Under the pieces are notes generated by a model, which was not told the DNA's origin, ran no database searches, and saw nothing but the letters and a program-made list of their open reading frames with translations. A DNA stretch of 64,000 nucleotides from UBA868 sp016776875 (GTDB lineage: Bacteria > Pseudomonadota > Gammaproteobacteria > Arenicellales > UBA868), in contig CP179198.1 in assembly GCA_051201585.1 (NCBI GenBank), positions 1,674,001-1,738,000 on the forward strand, read 5' to 3'. The position numbers were made by a program, and so were the translations under genes. Shown here in pieces: positions 33,393 to 42,534 of this stretch. Each line of letters begins with the position of its first letter. Positions within the stretch are counted from its first letter, which is position 1.

Positions 33393-34460
33393 ATGGCCTC
33401 AAACGAAACTCATACCACAGACACGCGACCTGTCATCGCCTGCGAGGCCGTATTTAAAATATTTGGGGAAAATGCTGAAAAAATGCTCGCCGGAACAGAA
33501 GGTAACGTTGACGCAAAAGCCTTTCAAGATGCAGGCTGCATTGTTGGTGTAAATAACGCTTCGTTTGAAGTTTTTAAAGGCGAAATGCTGGTTGTGATGG
33601 GACTGTCCGGGTCCGGAAAGTCAACGCTTTTGCGTTGTATATCAAAACTGACCCATGCCACCGCGGGTCGTATTTTTATTGACGGCCAAGATTTACTTGC
33701 CATGAATAACAAACAACTCATCGAGTTGCGTCGAAGCAAGATGGGTATGGTTTTTCAGAGTTTCGCCCTGCTTCCACACAAGACTGTCGTTGAAAATATT
33801 GCTTTCCCGCTGCAGGTTAAAGGCATGCGCACTGACGAGAGCATTAAGAAAGCCATGGAGATGGTCGAGTTAGTCGGCCTGATGGGACGTGAGAACTACT
33901 TCCCAAGACAACTATCTGGCGGTCAGCAACAGCGCGTTGGCATCGCCCGCTCACTCGCTATCGAACCCGATATTTGGTTTCTTGATGAACCTTTTTCTGC
34001 CTTGGACCCATTAATTCGCAAAGAAATGCAAGATGAATTTCTTAGATTACAAGGCGTCCTTAATAAAACGATTCTGTTTGTCACTCATGACTTTGACGAA
34101 GCGCTTCGACTTGCAGATCGAATTGCGATTATGAAAGACGGCGTCATCGAACAACTTGATACCCCAGCCAATATCGTCCTTAACCCGGCAACGGAATATG
34201 TCAGGAAATTTACAGAGGAAGTCCCCAGAGAAAAAGTACTTCGCATTGAATCGGTCATGGACCCTCTCGACGGATCTGAGATCCTAAGTGACCTAAAAGT
34301 CTCGAAAAACGCGATTATCGAGACGGTTGCCGAAGCAGTTTTGACCGAACGCAATCCGGTAGCCGTAACCGACGCCGATCACAATATTGTTGGCGTATTG
34401 CATCCGTCGCGCGTAATCAAAGTGCTTTTCGGCGACCGGGACCGTCGACCAAGCCAATAA
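33393..34460 (+). CDS. tmoW: TMAO ABC transporter ATP-binding protein
   Basis: 355 aa, ProV/OpuAA type. Walker A is GLSGSGKSTLLRCIS, signature LSGGQQQRVGIARSLA, Walker B IWFLDEPFSALD, and the switch histidine lies in FVTHDFDEALRLADR. The N-terminal extension (VFKIFGENAEKMLAG, later GCIVGVNNASFEVFKGEML) is typical of glycine-betaine-type ATPases. The C-terminal about 90 residues form a shortened regulatory region, ending in VVGVLHPSRVIKVLF, like one CBS motif. Last gene of tmoX-V-W, terminated by the hairpin at 34505-34532. Confidence 0.92.
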   Translation: MASNETHTTDTRPVIACEAVFKIFGENAEKMLAGTEGNVDAKAFQDAGCIVGVNNASFEVFKGEMLVVMGLSGSGKSTLLRCISKLTHATAGRIFIDGQDLLAMNNKQLIELRRSKMGMVFQSFALLPHKTVVENIAFPLQVKGMRTDESIKKAMEMVELVGLMGRENYFPRQLSGGQQQRVGIARSLAIEPDIWFLDEPFSALDPLIRKEMQDEFLRLQGVLNKTILFVTHDFDEALRLADRIAIMKDGVIEQLDTPANIVLNPATEYVRKFTEEVPREKVLRIESVMDPLDGSEILSDLKVSKNAIIETVAEAVLTERNPVAVTDADHNIVGVLHPSRVIKVLFGDRDRRPSQ

Positions 34461-34504
34461 TGGGTTGATGAGGGTTTCGTACCACCCCCCCCGAATTAAT
34501 CACA

Positions 34505-34532
34505 AAAAAGCCGGCATAAATGCCGGCTTTTT
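34505..34532. terminator. Bidirectional terminator between tmoW and fhs
   Basis: Perfect 12-bp arms AAAAAGCCGGCA and TGCCGGCTTTTT around TAAA. The A run on one side and the T run on the other make it usable from both strands, ending tmoXVW (plus) and folD-fhs (minus), whose last codons lie 44 bases before and 28 bases after it. Confidence 0.9.
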
Positions 34533-34559
34533 GATTGCTCGACCCACGCTAATCGATTT

Positions 34560-36236
34560 TTAAAATAATCCCTCGATCTCGCCGCTTTCGTTAACAAAAA
34601 TACTATTAGCCGCGGGCACACGGGGAAGACCCGGCATCGTCATGATCTCACCGCAGATTGCCACAACAAACTCGGCCCCCGCAGAAAGTCTCAGTTCGCG
34701 GATAGGAACCATGTGGCCCGTAGGCGCCCCGAGAAGATTTGGGTCTGTGGAGAAACTATATTGAGTTTTAGCCATACAAACAGGGAAGTGGCTATAGCGC
34801 TCCTCAAACTCCTCAAACTGACTTCTGACTTTTTTATCCGCAATGATGTCATCAGCGCCGTAGATCGTTCGCGCGACCGTACGCACCTTTTCCCACAGCG
34901 AAAGCTGGTCGTCATAAAGTGGTCGAAACTGACTCTGGCCTGAATCGGCTAGTTTAGCTACATGCTCAGCCAGTTCAATCGTGCCTGCGCCCCCCTCTGC
35001 CCAATGATTACACTCAAAAACTTCGGCGCCAAACTGTACACAATAATCCCGGATCGCTTGAATTTCTGCCGGCGTATCTAGTGTGAACTTGTTAATCGCG
35101 ACTACCGCGGGAACGCCAAATTGTCCGATATTTCGGAGGTGACGTCCCAGATTTTCAAGACCATCGGTTAGCGCGCCGACATTTTCCGAACCCAGATCCC
35201 CTTTTGCCACACCTCCGTGCATCTTGAGCGCTCTAGCAGTTGCAACAAGCACAACGGTGTCTGGTCTAAGCCCGGCCTTTCGACATTTGATATCAAAAAA
35301 CTTCTCCGCACCCAGATCTGCGCCAAATCCGGCCTCGGTGACCACATAATCTGCCAGTTTTAATGCGGTCTTTGTCGCTCTGACCGAGTTACAGCCATGC
35401 GCAATATTCGCAAACGGACCGCCATGGATTATTGCCGGATTGTTTTCGAGCGTCTGAACCAAATTTGGCATAAATGCGTCTCTCAAGAGCGCCGTCATCG
35501 GACCCTCGGCCTTTAAATCTCGCGCATGAACCGGCTTTCGGTCCCGAGTATAACCCACGATGATATTACCCAATCGCCGTTGCAAATCACCCAGATCCTC
35601 TGCGAGACAAAAAATAGCCATAATCTCGGAGGCCACAGTGATATCAAAGCCTCCTTCTCGCGGAAATCCGTTTGCCACTCCGCCGAGTGCGACTGTTATT
35701 TCGCGGAGCGCTCGATCATTCATGTCAACAACACGCCGCCATGTGACTCGCCGGGCGTCAATACCGAGTTCATTGCTCCAATAAATATGATTCTCAACCA
35801 GCGCGGACAATAGATTGTGGGCCGCGCCGATCGCATGGAAATCGCCTGTAAAATGGAGGTTAATATCTTCCATCGGGACAACCTGCGCATATCCACCGCC
35901 TGCTGCTCCGCCCTTCATGCCGAAACACGGGCCAAGAGAGGGTTCCCGAAGGCAAATTAATGCATTCTTCCCAACGCGGTTCAGGCCGTCACCCAACCCG
36001 ACTGTCGTCGTCGTTTTTCCTTCGCCGGCAGGTGTCGGCGAGATCGCGGTAACCAATATTAATTTGCCATCCGGTCTGTCCATTAACGACTCAATAAACT
36101 CATTGCTGATTTTGGCTTTCGTTGGACCATAGGTCAGGAGCGAATCAGGGGGGATGTCCAGTTTGGCCCCTATCTCTCCGATTGGCTGAGTCTTCGCAAC
36201 TCGTGCGATGTCAATATCACTGGGTACGTTTGCCAT
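34560..36236 (-). CDS. fhs: Formate-tetrahydrofolate ligase
   Basis: 558 aa, full length. The enzyme interconverts 10-formyl-THF plus ADP with formate, THF and ATP. The nucleotide-binding motif is TPAGEGKTTTTVGLGDGLNR near residue 65; other family blocks are LREPSLGPCFGMKGGAAGGG, HFTGDFHAIGAAHNLLSA, FANIAHGCNSVRATK and YVVTEAGFGADLGAEKFFDIKC. It is the second gene of a folD-fhs pair on the minus strand. Inside an amine-demethylation cluster it most likely runs toward formate, gaining ATP from methyl oxidation, as proposed for C1 metabolism in SAR11 and Roseobacter. Confidence 0.96.
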   Translation of the reverse strand: MANVPSDIDIARVAKTQPIGEIGAKLDIPPDSLLTYGPTKAKISNEFIESLMDRPDGKLILVTAISPTPAGEGKTTTTVGLGDGLNRVGKNALICLREPSLGPCFGMKGGAAGGGYAQVVPMEDINLHFTGDFHAIGAAHNLLSALVENHIYWSNELGIDARRVTWRRVVDMNDRALREITVALGGVANGFPREGGFDITVASEIMAIFCLAEDLGDLQRRLGNIIVGYTRDRKPVHARDLKAEGPMTALLRDAFMPNLVQTLENNPAIIHGGPFANIAHGCNSVRATKTALKLADYVVTEAGFGADLGAEKFFDIKCRKAGLRPDTVVLVATARALKMHGGVAKGDLGSENVGALTDGLENLGRHLRNIGQFGVPAVVAINKFTLDTPAEIQAIRDYCVQFGAEVFECNHWAEGGAGTIELAEHVAKLADSGQSQFRPLYDDQLSLWEKVRTVARTIYGADDIIADKKVRSQFEEFEERYSHFPVCMAKTQYSFSTDPNLLGAPTGHMVPIRELRLSAGAEFVVAICGEIMTMPGLPRVPAANSIFVNESGEIEGLF

Positions 36237-36257
36237 GTTCTTTCCTCGGTCTCCTTT

Positions 36258-37178
36258 TTAGATTTGATTGCTCAATTGCTCAGAATACGCCGCCTTCAGT
36301 CGCTCAGCAGCAATAACGGTATTTCTCATCAACACTGCAACGGTAACCGGCCCAACCCCACCCGGTACCGGTGTAATCCATCCTGCAACCTCTCGACAGG
36401 TCGCATAGTCGCAGTCTCCTACTACTCGGCTGACACCACTGTCATCTTCGATCTGATTGATTCCAATATCGATAACCACGACACCCGGCTTTAACATATC
36501 GCCCTTTAAGAGGCCTGGCTGACCCACCGCCACAAAAACAGCGTCTGCGCGTCGGGTATGAATCGCAACTTCTCGCGTCATATGATGGCAAACAGTTACA
36601 GTTGCCCCCTCTGCCATCAAAAGAAAGGCGATCGGCTTTCCGACAATCTCGGAATGACCAATAACGGTAACTTCCAGCCCTTTTAAAGATACTCTGGTTT
36701 GCTTTAGAAGCTCTACAGCAGCCATCGCGGTACAAGGCGCCAAATCAATATTCTGATAGACAATATTGCCTATTGAGGCCGGATGCATTCCCTCCACATC
36801 TTTCAGCGGATGAATCGCTGATTGGAGTTGCTCGATTGGCAGATGATCCGGTACCGGTCGCTGCAGAATTACCCCGGTTACCCGTGGATCAGTATTCAGG
36901 CTTGTAATCGTTGCTCTCAACTCCCTTTCGGAGATATCAGCGGAGACATTGCGACATTCGAACTCAATTCCAACTTTTCGAGCGGCGCGCTCCTGATTTC
37001 GAATATAAAGATCTACTGCGGGATCGACTCCTACCCGAATTGACACCAGCCGGGGCTGCCAGCCAACCGCAACAAGCGAAGCGACCTCTTCGGCGGTTCG
37101 AGCATGCATCTGGGCCGCCACTTCGCGACCATTAATGTCACGGTAATCATTGGAGAGCGTCTTGATTTGAGCAGACAC
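36258..37178 (-). CDS. folD: FolD-like methylene-THF dehydrogenase with altered catalytic residues
   Basis: 306 aa. FolD oxidises methylene-THF to methenyl-THF and hydrolyses this to 10-formyl-THF. The Rossmann part (VTVIGHSEIVGKPIAFLL, then WITPVPGGVGPVTVAVLMRN) is normal. Aligning the catalytic stretch with E. coli FolD, VGSNPASQIYVASKRKA against VGVDPAVDLYIRNQERA, keeps the Tyr but puts Gln where the essential Lys54 stands. The following KDVDG motif is KDVEG, so the Asp that pairs with it is Glu, while ILQRP keeps the Gln. The Lys is known to be needed for the cyclohydrolase step. This protein may thus be a dehydrogenase only, or a changed enzyme. It precedes fhs in a two-gene operon. It is somewhat longer than E. 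coli FolD (288 aa). Confidence 0.88.
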   Translation of the reverse strand: MSAQIKTLSNDYRDINGREVAAQMHARTAEEVASLVAVGWQPRLVSIRVGVDPAVDLYIRNQERAARKVGIEFECRNVSADISERELRATITSLNTDPRVTGVILQRPVPDHLPIEQLQSAIHPLKDVEGMHPASIGNIVYQNIDLAPCTAMAAVELLKQTRVSLKGLEVTVIGHSEIVGKPIAFLLMAEGATVTVCHHMTREVAIHTRRADAVFVAVGQPGLLKGDMLKPGVVVIDIGINQIEDDSGVSRVVGDCDYATCREVAGWITPVPGGVGPVTVAVLMRNTVIAAERLKAAYSEQLSNQI

Positions 37179-37369
37179 TTAAAATCCTCGAGCCATTAAA
37201 TATGAAAGCAGGCTATTTCGAAAAAATTGGACGTAGCGAAAAAATAATATCGTCGCCAGTCTATTCGAAACACTAAATCATGTCTCGAAGGAGATATCTA
37301 TCAAGTCATAACTGGGCGTTACGAAGGGCGAGCGACCCGGGTCGATAAGGCAGCGGATCGCTCGCGATC

Positions 37370-37759
37370 TCAAAACTTGGCGTAGGCCTTCCGGAGATCA
37401 ACCATCGGATGTCCTGGAGACATTTGGAACTTAATCAACAACTCACGCGCAATCATGTCACGATCCTGTTGATTGTCCGGGAGCGAGATTTCAGGCGGAA
37501 TCGTTACCCATCCGTTGATGTTTCGATCAAAGACGGCGGGGCGACTCTCTTCATAGCCCATATGAACGTCCTCGAGCCAATTCAAATCACTCCAGCCCAT
37601 CGTCTCTATGTAACGCTTCAGAAACGGTGTTAATCGCTCATAGTCAGGCACCAGATTTACATCGTATCGATATCCGATATGCTGACCAATCGTCTGCTCT
37701 CGCTCTGAATCAAGGCCATCGCCTTTTATAAAATGATCAATATCTTTCTCATAAGCCAT
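37370..37759 (-). CDS. 129-aa conserved-looking protein downstream of mgsC, unknown
   Basis: A soluble, acidic protein (MAYEKDIDHFIKGDG start, GYRYDVNLVPDYERLTPFLK, MGWSDLNWLEDVHMGYEE, VTIPPEISLPDNQQDRDM, ending DLRKAYAKF) with no signal peptide, membrane helix or Cys. I do not recognise a family. It begins 10 bases after the mgsC stop on the same strand, so it is the last gene of the second GS/mgs operon and was probably kept there for a reason; an assembly factor or small subunit of the synthase is conceivable. The 190 bases between it and folD hold no gene. Confidence 0.6.
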   Translation of the reverse strand: MAYEKDIDHFIKGDGLDSEREQTIGQHIGYRYDVNLVPDYERLTPFLKRYIETMGWSDLNWLEDVHMGYEESRPAVFDRNINGWVTIPPEISLPDNQQDRDMIARELLIKFQMSPGHPMVDLRKAYAKF

Positions 37760-37769
37760 TATTTTTTCC

Positions 37770-39108
37770 TCAGAAACGGGTCAAGTCAGGGCGCCCGACA
37801 GTATGCTGGGAACCTGCAAGCGGTACTTGCGCAAGTGCCGATGCCTCCATGGTTAGTGCAGCCAAATCTTCGGGCTCCAACGAGTGGACATTAGTCTTGC
37901 CGCAGGCCCTCGCTAACATCTGGCACTCGATTGCGAGGGTATGCAAGAAGTTATAAACCCGCTCGGCCGCTGCGTCAGGATCCAATCGCTTCCGCAACTC
38001 TGGATCTTGGGTCGCAACGCCGACGGGGCAACGGCCGGTATGACAGTGATAACAATTACCGGCTTCAACGCCCATTTCAGTTGGAAAGTCTGCCTCCGGG
38101 ATATCTTTGTTGCAGTTCAGCGCCATCATTGATGAGTGTCCGATCGCCACCGCATCAGCACCAAGCGCTAGCGCTTTTGCGACATCGCCACCATTCCGAA
38201 TACCGCCGGCATAAACCAATGAGATATCGCCTGACTTACCCACATCTTCAAGCGCTCGACGGGCCTGACGGATCGCGGCAATACCCGGCACACCGGTCTC
38301 CTCTGTCGCTAAATGAGGTCCTGCGCCGGTGCCACCCTCCATCCCATCAATATAAATTGAATCCGGATCAGTCTTTGCCGCCATCCGCACATCGTCATAG
38401 ACTCTTGCGGCTCCCAGTTTTAACTGAATGGGTATCTCCCAATTTGTCGCTTCGCGAATTTCCTGTATTTTTAACGCCAAATCGTCCGGTCCTAGCCAAT
38501 CGGGATGGCGAGCCGGGGAGCGTTGGTCGATCCCCGCAGGCAAAGATCGCATCTCCGCTACCTGGTCAGTCACTTTTTGCCCCATCAAATGACCGCCTAA
38601 CCCGACTTTACATCCCTGGCCAATAAAGAACTCACAGCCATCAGCCAGACGGAGATGGTGGGGGTTAAAACCATACCGTGACTGGATACATTGATAAAAC
38701 CACTTCTCGGAATAACGGCGCTCATCGGGAATCATTCCCCCCTCCCCCGAGCAAGTTGCGGTGCCGGCCATTGTGGCGCCACGTGCCAGAGCTGTTTTTG
38801 CTTCGTAGGATAACGCGCCAAAACTCATGCCGGTGATGTAGATCGGAATATCCAATTCCAACGGCCGTTTGGCCCGAGGACCAATCACGGTCTTGGTCAG
38901 GCATTTCTCGCGGTACCCCTCGATCACAAAACGCGTCAAGGTGCCCGGTAGAAAAGTCAAATCATCCCAGCTCGGGATTTTTTTGAAAAGGGAAAAACCT
39001 CGCATCCGATATCGACCCAACTCAGCTTTTAATATGGATATCGTCAATAACCTCTGGCGGGAACATAAAGCTCTGGCCGATAACAGATTTATTTCTCTTG
39101 GTTGACAT
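37770..39108 (-). CDS. mgsC: N-methylglutamate synthase FMN subunit (MgsC-like), frameshifted near its start
   Basis: The open frame from a TTG at 39047 gives 425 aa, but it lacks the normal N-terminus. That is found one frame over: ATG at 39108 with AGGAAC upstream, reading MSTKRNKSVIGQSFMFPPEV then IDDIHIK, after which a TGA follows. Removing one A from the AAAA run (plus T4 at 39027-39030) gives IDDIHIKAELGRYRMRGFS in one frame. The body is the FMN domain of glutamate-synthase alpha subunits (YITGMSFGALSYEAKTALAR, CSGEGGMIPDERRYSEKW, QGCKVGLGGHLMGQKVTD, IYIDGMEGGTGAGPHLATEE) with the cluster ligands NCYHCHTGRCPVGVATQ. It follows mgsB by 26 bases. The lesion may be a sequencing error; if real, translation from the TTG would lose about 27 residues. 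Confidence 0.83.
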
Positions 39109-39134
39109 ATTTTCGTTCCTGTTCAGTGCCTGCT

Positions 39135-39980
39135 CTAGAGTACAAGTTTCTTTTCTGCTGGCTCAAGATTGTCGTAATTCCATAACTGCTTACCCGACAC
39201 GATTTTTTTCATATTTTTTGCACCCTTGGGTGCCTCAAGTCCATACTGGGACAACTTTCTCTCGATCCAGTGACAATCAAGATCGGTCATTTCTGCTTCG
39301 ACCGCATCAACACCAAGATCGGCAATCTCTCCACCGACATATATTGTGCCGTCATACATCGAATCACCCAGATTCTTTCCTGCATCGCCCAACACGACCA
39401 TACGACCCCGCTGCATCATGAATCCCGAGAATGCACCCGTTCTGCCACCGACGATAATGGTGCCGCCTTTCTGATCGATGCCGGTGCGACTACCCACATC
39501 GCCCTTGCAGACGAGGTCGCCACCCCGAATCGCCGCGCCAAAAGTCGAGCCGCCGTTTTTCTCGATGACAACGGTTCCCGCCATCATGTTTTCACCGCAG
39601 GACCAACCCACACGCCCGCTCACCGTTACGTTAGGTCCGTCGAGCAACCCACAACCAAAATAGCCGAGGCTCCCATCAAAATGCAGGTTCAGACGACTCA
39701 GGATGCCCACGCCCAGCGAGTGTTTAGCGCCAGGATTGCGCACCGTGATGGTGCCCACCCCTTCGTTCATCAAACGGTTGATCTCTTGATTAACCGCTCT
39801 CTGATCAAGCGAATCGGCATCGATCTCACCCGTTTTTTCGAAATCAACCTGAGGCGCCCACGGGTAAACTAAGTTATCGGATTCCTCGGCGGAAAAAAAT
39901 ACTTGCTGGGTTCTGCCGCTCAGCTGCTCCGTGTGCATTCCCAATTCATAGGATTCATGATCTTGTTCTAGCTCTGCCAT
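39135..39980 (-). CDS. mgsB: N-methylglutamate synthase GXGXG subunit (MgsB-like)
   Basis: 281 aa. Residues from about 75 on form the GXGXG beta-helix found at the C-terminus of glutamate synthase: LHFDGSLGYFGCGLLDGP, VGWSCGENMMAGTVVIEKNG, AAIRGGDLVCKGDVGSRTG, IVGGRTGAFSGFMMQRGR, MVVLGDAGKNLGDSMYDG. The first 75 residues are a charged extension not seen in the fused counterpart of module 1. The gene overlaps mgsA by 13 bases, so the subunits should be made in step. Part of MgsABC, which makes N-methylglutamate from gamma-glutamylmethylamide or methylamine plus glutamate. Confidence 0.86.
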   Translation of the reverse strand: MAELEQDHESYELGMHTEQLSGRTQQVFFSAEESDNLVYPWAPQVDFEKTGEIDADSLDQRAVNQEINRLMNEGVGTITVRNPGAKHSLGVGILSRLNLHFDGSLGYFGCGLLDGPNVTVSGRVGWSCGENMMAGTVVIEKNGGSTFGAAIRGGDLVCKGDVGSRTGIDQKGGTIIVGGRTGAFSGFMMQRGRMVVLGDAGKNLGDSMYDGTIYVGGEIADLGVDAVEAEMTDLDCHWIERKLSQYGLEAPKGAKNMKKIVSGKQLWNYDNLEPAEKKLVL

Positions 39981-40903
39981 ACCATCACCTCTCCTTCATA
40001 TGGATCATATGTATCAATTTCATGGGGAAAGACGCTGCGAATTGCGACCTCTTCCGAAGCTAACGCTACGAACTCATCGCTCTCGTAAAGAACCATAGGC
40101 TTGGCTGCCATGACGTCTTTCGCCATACCGAGTTTGTCAGCGGTAGCAACAACATAGGTAAACACGCCGTCCAGTTCATCTACCGACCGATGCATCGACT
40201 CTTCAAGGCTTTCACCACGTTCCATGCGGTCAGCAAGATAAACCGCAATCAGCTCAGAGTCACAATTAGACATAAAGCGGTGCCCTCGACGCTCCATCTC
40301 CCGACGAGATCCCCAATAATTGGTGAGTTGTCCGTTATGAACAACTGAAATGTCATTAAAAGGATAAGCCCAGTAGGGATGAGCCGAACGAATATCGACA
40401 TCCGACTCCGTTGCCATTCGAGTGTGTCCGATCGCGTGGGTGCCCCCAAACTCTCCCAAACCATATTGACTGGAGACTTGGCCAGCGTCTCCAAGATCCT
40501 TAATCAGTTCAAGGGTGTTTCCAATCGAGAGAATTTCCGCGCCCTCAACATCTTCAACATAGTCGGCCAACTTCTTCATGTCGCCGTCATATGAGATCGA
40601 GTATCTGAACGCATAGTCCGTGGCATCCTCCGCTGCAGCTCGTGTTGCGCCTAACTCATCTAAACGTCGGTCGACTTCTGCTCGACGCTCTTTGACCAAA
40701 TCCTGAATCTGAAATCCATGACGCATATCCTCCTGCTCTGCAACCTTGAAACGCAGAACATGTTCTCCTGATTTTGGGCTGCCATAAAGCGCAAAGCCAG
40801 TCGAATCTGGACCTCGATGCTTTAGAGATTGCAGCATCGCGGTCAATTCACGACCCACGTTGCTACTCTTGCCCCGGTGAATTAAACCGGCTATCCCGCA
40901 CAT
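39968..40903 (-). CDS. mgsA: N-methylglutamate synthase amidotransferase subunit (MgsA-like)
   Basis: 311 aa, class II amidotransferase with Cys2 as nucleophile (MCGIAGLIHRG), LKHRGPDSTGFALYG, EFGGTHAIGHTRMATESDVD, FNDISVVHNGQLTNYWGSRR and MSNCDSELIAVYLADRME. It is a paralogue of the protein at 22264-23178. The insert around residues 60-130 (QIQDLVKERRAEVDRRLDEL) is longer here. First of the mgsA-B-C run, about 90 bases downstream of the second GS-like gene; together they make a unit in which the ligase product is passed to the synthase. Confidence 0.88.
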   Translation of the reverse strand: MCGIAGLIHRGKSSNVGRELTAMLQSLKHRGPDSTGFALYGSPKSGEHVLRFKVAEQEDMRHGFQIQDLVKERRAEVDRRLDELGATRAAAEDATDYAFRYSISYDGDMKKLADYVEDVEGAEILSIGNTLELIKDLGDAGQVSSQYGLGEFGGTHAIGHTRMATESDVDIRSAHPYWAYPFNDISVVHNGQLTNYWGSRREMERRGHRFMSNCDSELIAVYLADRMERGESLEESMHRSVDELDGVFTYVVATADKLGMAKDVMAAKPMVLYESDEFVALASEEVAIRSVFPHEIDTYDPYEGEVMVWQS

Positions 40904-40994
40904 AGGATTTTCTCCTTGCTCATGTTTAAAAATTTGTATTCCGCTGCCAAATCCAGATTAGCAGTTATATTGCCTATCGAAGCCGCCACCATTT

Positions 40995-42464
40995 TTATGG
41001 CAAACAATCAAGATAGTTCTCCGTATCCCATTCGGTAGTGGTATGCATGAATCGTTCCCACTCGTCACGCTTGTAATGCTCAAACACCCTGAACATCTCA
41101 TCTGGCATTGACGATTTAATGACTTCATCATTTCGCAACTCGTCTAGCGCCTCACCCAATGACATCGGTAATTTCTTCACATCCTTACCCGCATCGATCG
41201 CCTCGTAGATATTCCGCTCTTCGGCCTCACCCGCTTCCAGGTTGTTATCAATACCATCATCAAATGCTTTCAGGAGTGCCGATCCCATCAGGTAAGGATT
41301 TACCATCGAATCTACCGAACGATACTCAAATCGCCCCGGCGCAGAAACACGCAACGCACACGTGCGATTCTGATATCCCCAGTCAGCGAAAATGGGCGCC
41401 CAGAATCCGGTATCCCATAGTCGGCGATAGGAGTTAACAGTCGAGGATCCAATTGAGGTCAACGCGCCAAGATGATTAATGACACCGCCAATACATTGAA
41501 GTCCGATTGGTCCGGGTGCCCGTTCATCAATTGATGGATCCGGCATGAAAGTATTCTCACCACCGACTCGGTAACTGAACGCGCCCTCCATGCCCGGTAG
41601 CGCATCCATCCCCAAATGATTAACCGTATCTTCGCCGCCACGCCAAAGTGACATGTTGTGATGACAGCCGGAAGCTGACACACCCATAAATGGCTTAGAC
41701 ATAAAACAGGCGATCAAGTTATCTTCGCGCGCGACTTGCGCACAGATTTGTCGATAAGTGGTTAACCGATCTGCATTCCGCAGCACATCGTCAAACTGGG
41801 TATTTAACTCAAGCTGTCCTGGTGCATCCTCATGGTCACCCTGAATAATGTCGAGACCCATTTGTTGTGAGTACTCAATAACCTTCATAAAAGTCGGTCG
41901 GAGTTCCTCAAACTGATCGATGTGATAGCAATTTGGTTTAGTCACCCCCCCATCTGGCTTGCCATCCTCACCACGCTTCAACCACATCATTTCGGGTTCG
42001 GTACCGCATCGCATATCAAGTCCATGCTTATCCTGAAATGTGTTGTGAATGCGACGTAAATTCCCGCGACAATCTGAAGTCAAAGCGCCGCCGGGATTAT
42101 CCCGTTCCTCGCGATTACGAAACAGCGTGCAAAAGACACGGCCAATTCGCTTATCCCACGGTAGTTGACAGAAGGTTTCGGGGTCTGGGATCCCCACAAG
42201 TTCCGAAGATTCCGGTCCGTAGCCAATGTAATCCCCATGTCGATCAACAAATAAGTTAGCCGTTGATCCATAAACCAACTGAAACCCTCTTTCGGCAATT
42301 CGCTCCCAATGCGCGGAAGGAATACCTTTGCCTACGATGCGACCGGTAACCGAAATAAATTGATAATAAATATAGTCGACGCCAGTTTCGTTAATTTTTT
42401 CCCGAACCTGCTTAACAAGTTCATCGCGCCCGGTTTGTTCAACGTGGGCTTCTAAATCAGTCAT
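40995..42464 (-). CDS. Glutamine-synthetase-like ligase of the second amine module
   Basis: 489 aa from the ATG at 42464, which has GAGGAG upstream; the frame is open to 42587 but overlaps the FAD gene there. Glutamine-synthetase motifs are present: YYQFISVTGRIVGKGIP at the start, MRCGTEPEMMWLK, the metal site DHEDAPGQLELNTQFDD, SASGCHHNMSLWRGGED, and NRTCALRVSAPGRFEYRSVD. It is longer and clearly different from the 435-aa ligase at 15781-17088. By its neighbours (mgsABC downstream, FAD oxidoreductase upstream) it should be a gamma-glutamyl-amide synthetase. Whether it also uses methylamine, or another amine such as dimethylamine or ethanolamine, cannot be read from the sequence. Confidence 0.8.
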   Translation of the reverse strand: MTDLEAHVEQTGRDELVKQVREKINETGVDYIYYQFISVTGRIVGKGIPSAHWERIAERGFQLVYGSTANLFVDRHGDYIGYGPESSELVGIPDPETFCQLPWDKRIGRVFCTLFRNREERDNPGGALTSDCRGNLRRIHNTFQDKHGLDMRCGTEPEMMWLKRGEDGKPDGGVTKPNCYHIDQFEELRPTFMKVIEYSQQMGLDIIQGDHEDAPGQLELNTQFDDVLRNADRLTTYRQICAQVAREDNLIACFMSKPFMGVSASGCHHNMSLWRGGEDTVNHLGMDALPGMEGAFSYRVGGENTFMPDPSIDERAPGPIGLQCIGGVINHLGALTSIGSSTVNSYRRLWDTGFWAPIFADWGYQNRTCALRVSAPGRFEYRSVDSMVNPYLMGSALLKAFDDGIDNNLEAGEAEERNIYEAIDAGKDVKKLPMSLGEALDELRNDEVIKSSMPDEMFRVFEHYKRDEWERFMHTTTEWDTENYLDCLP

Positions 42465-42534
42465 TGTGTTCTCCTCTAATCGTTTTATTATTTTTTTATG
42501 CTTAAGTGGTCCGTCGAATATCAGGCGTTGATCA

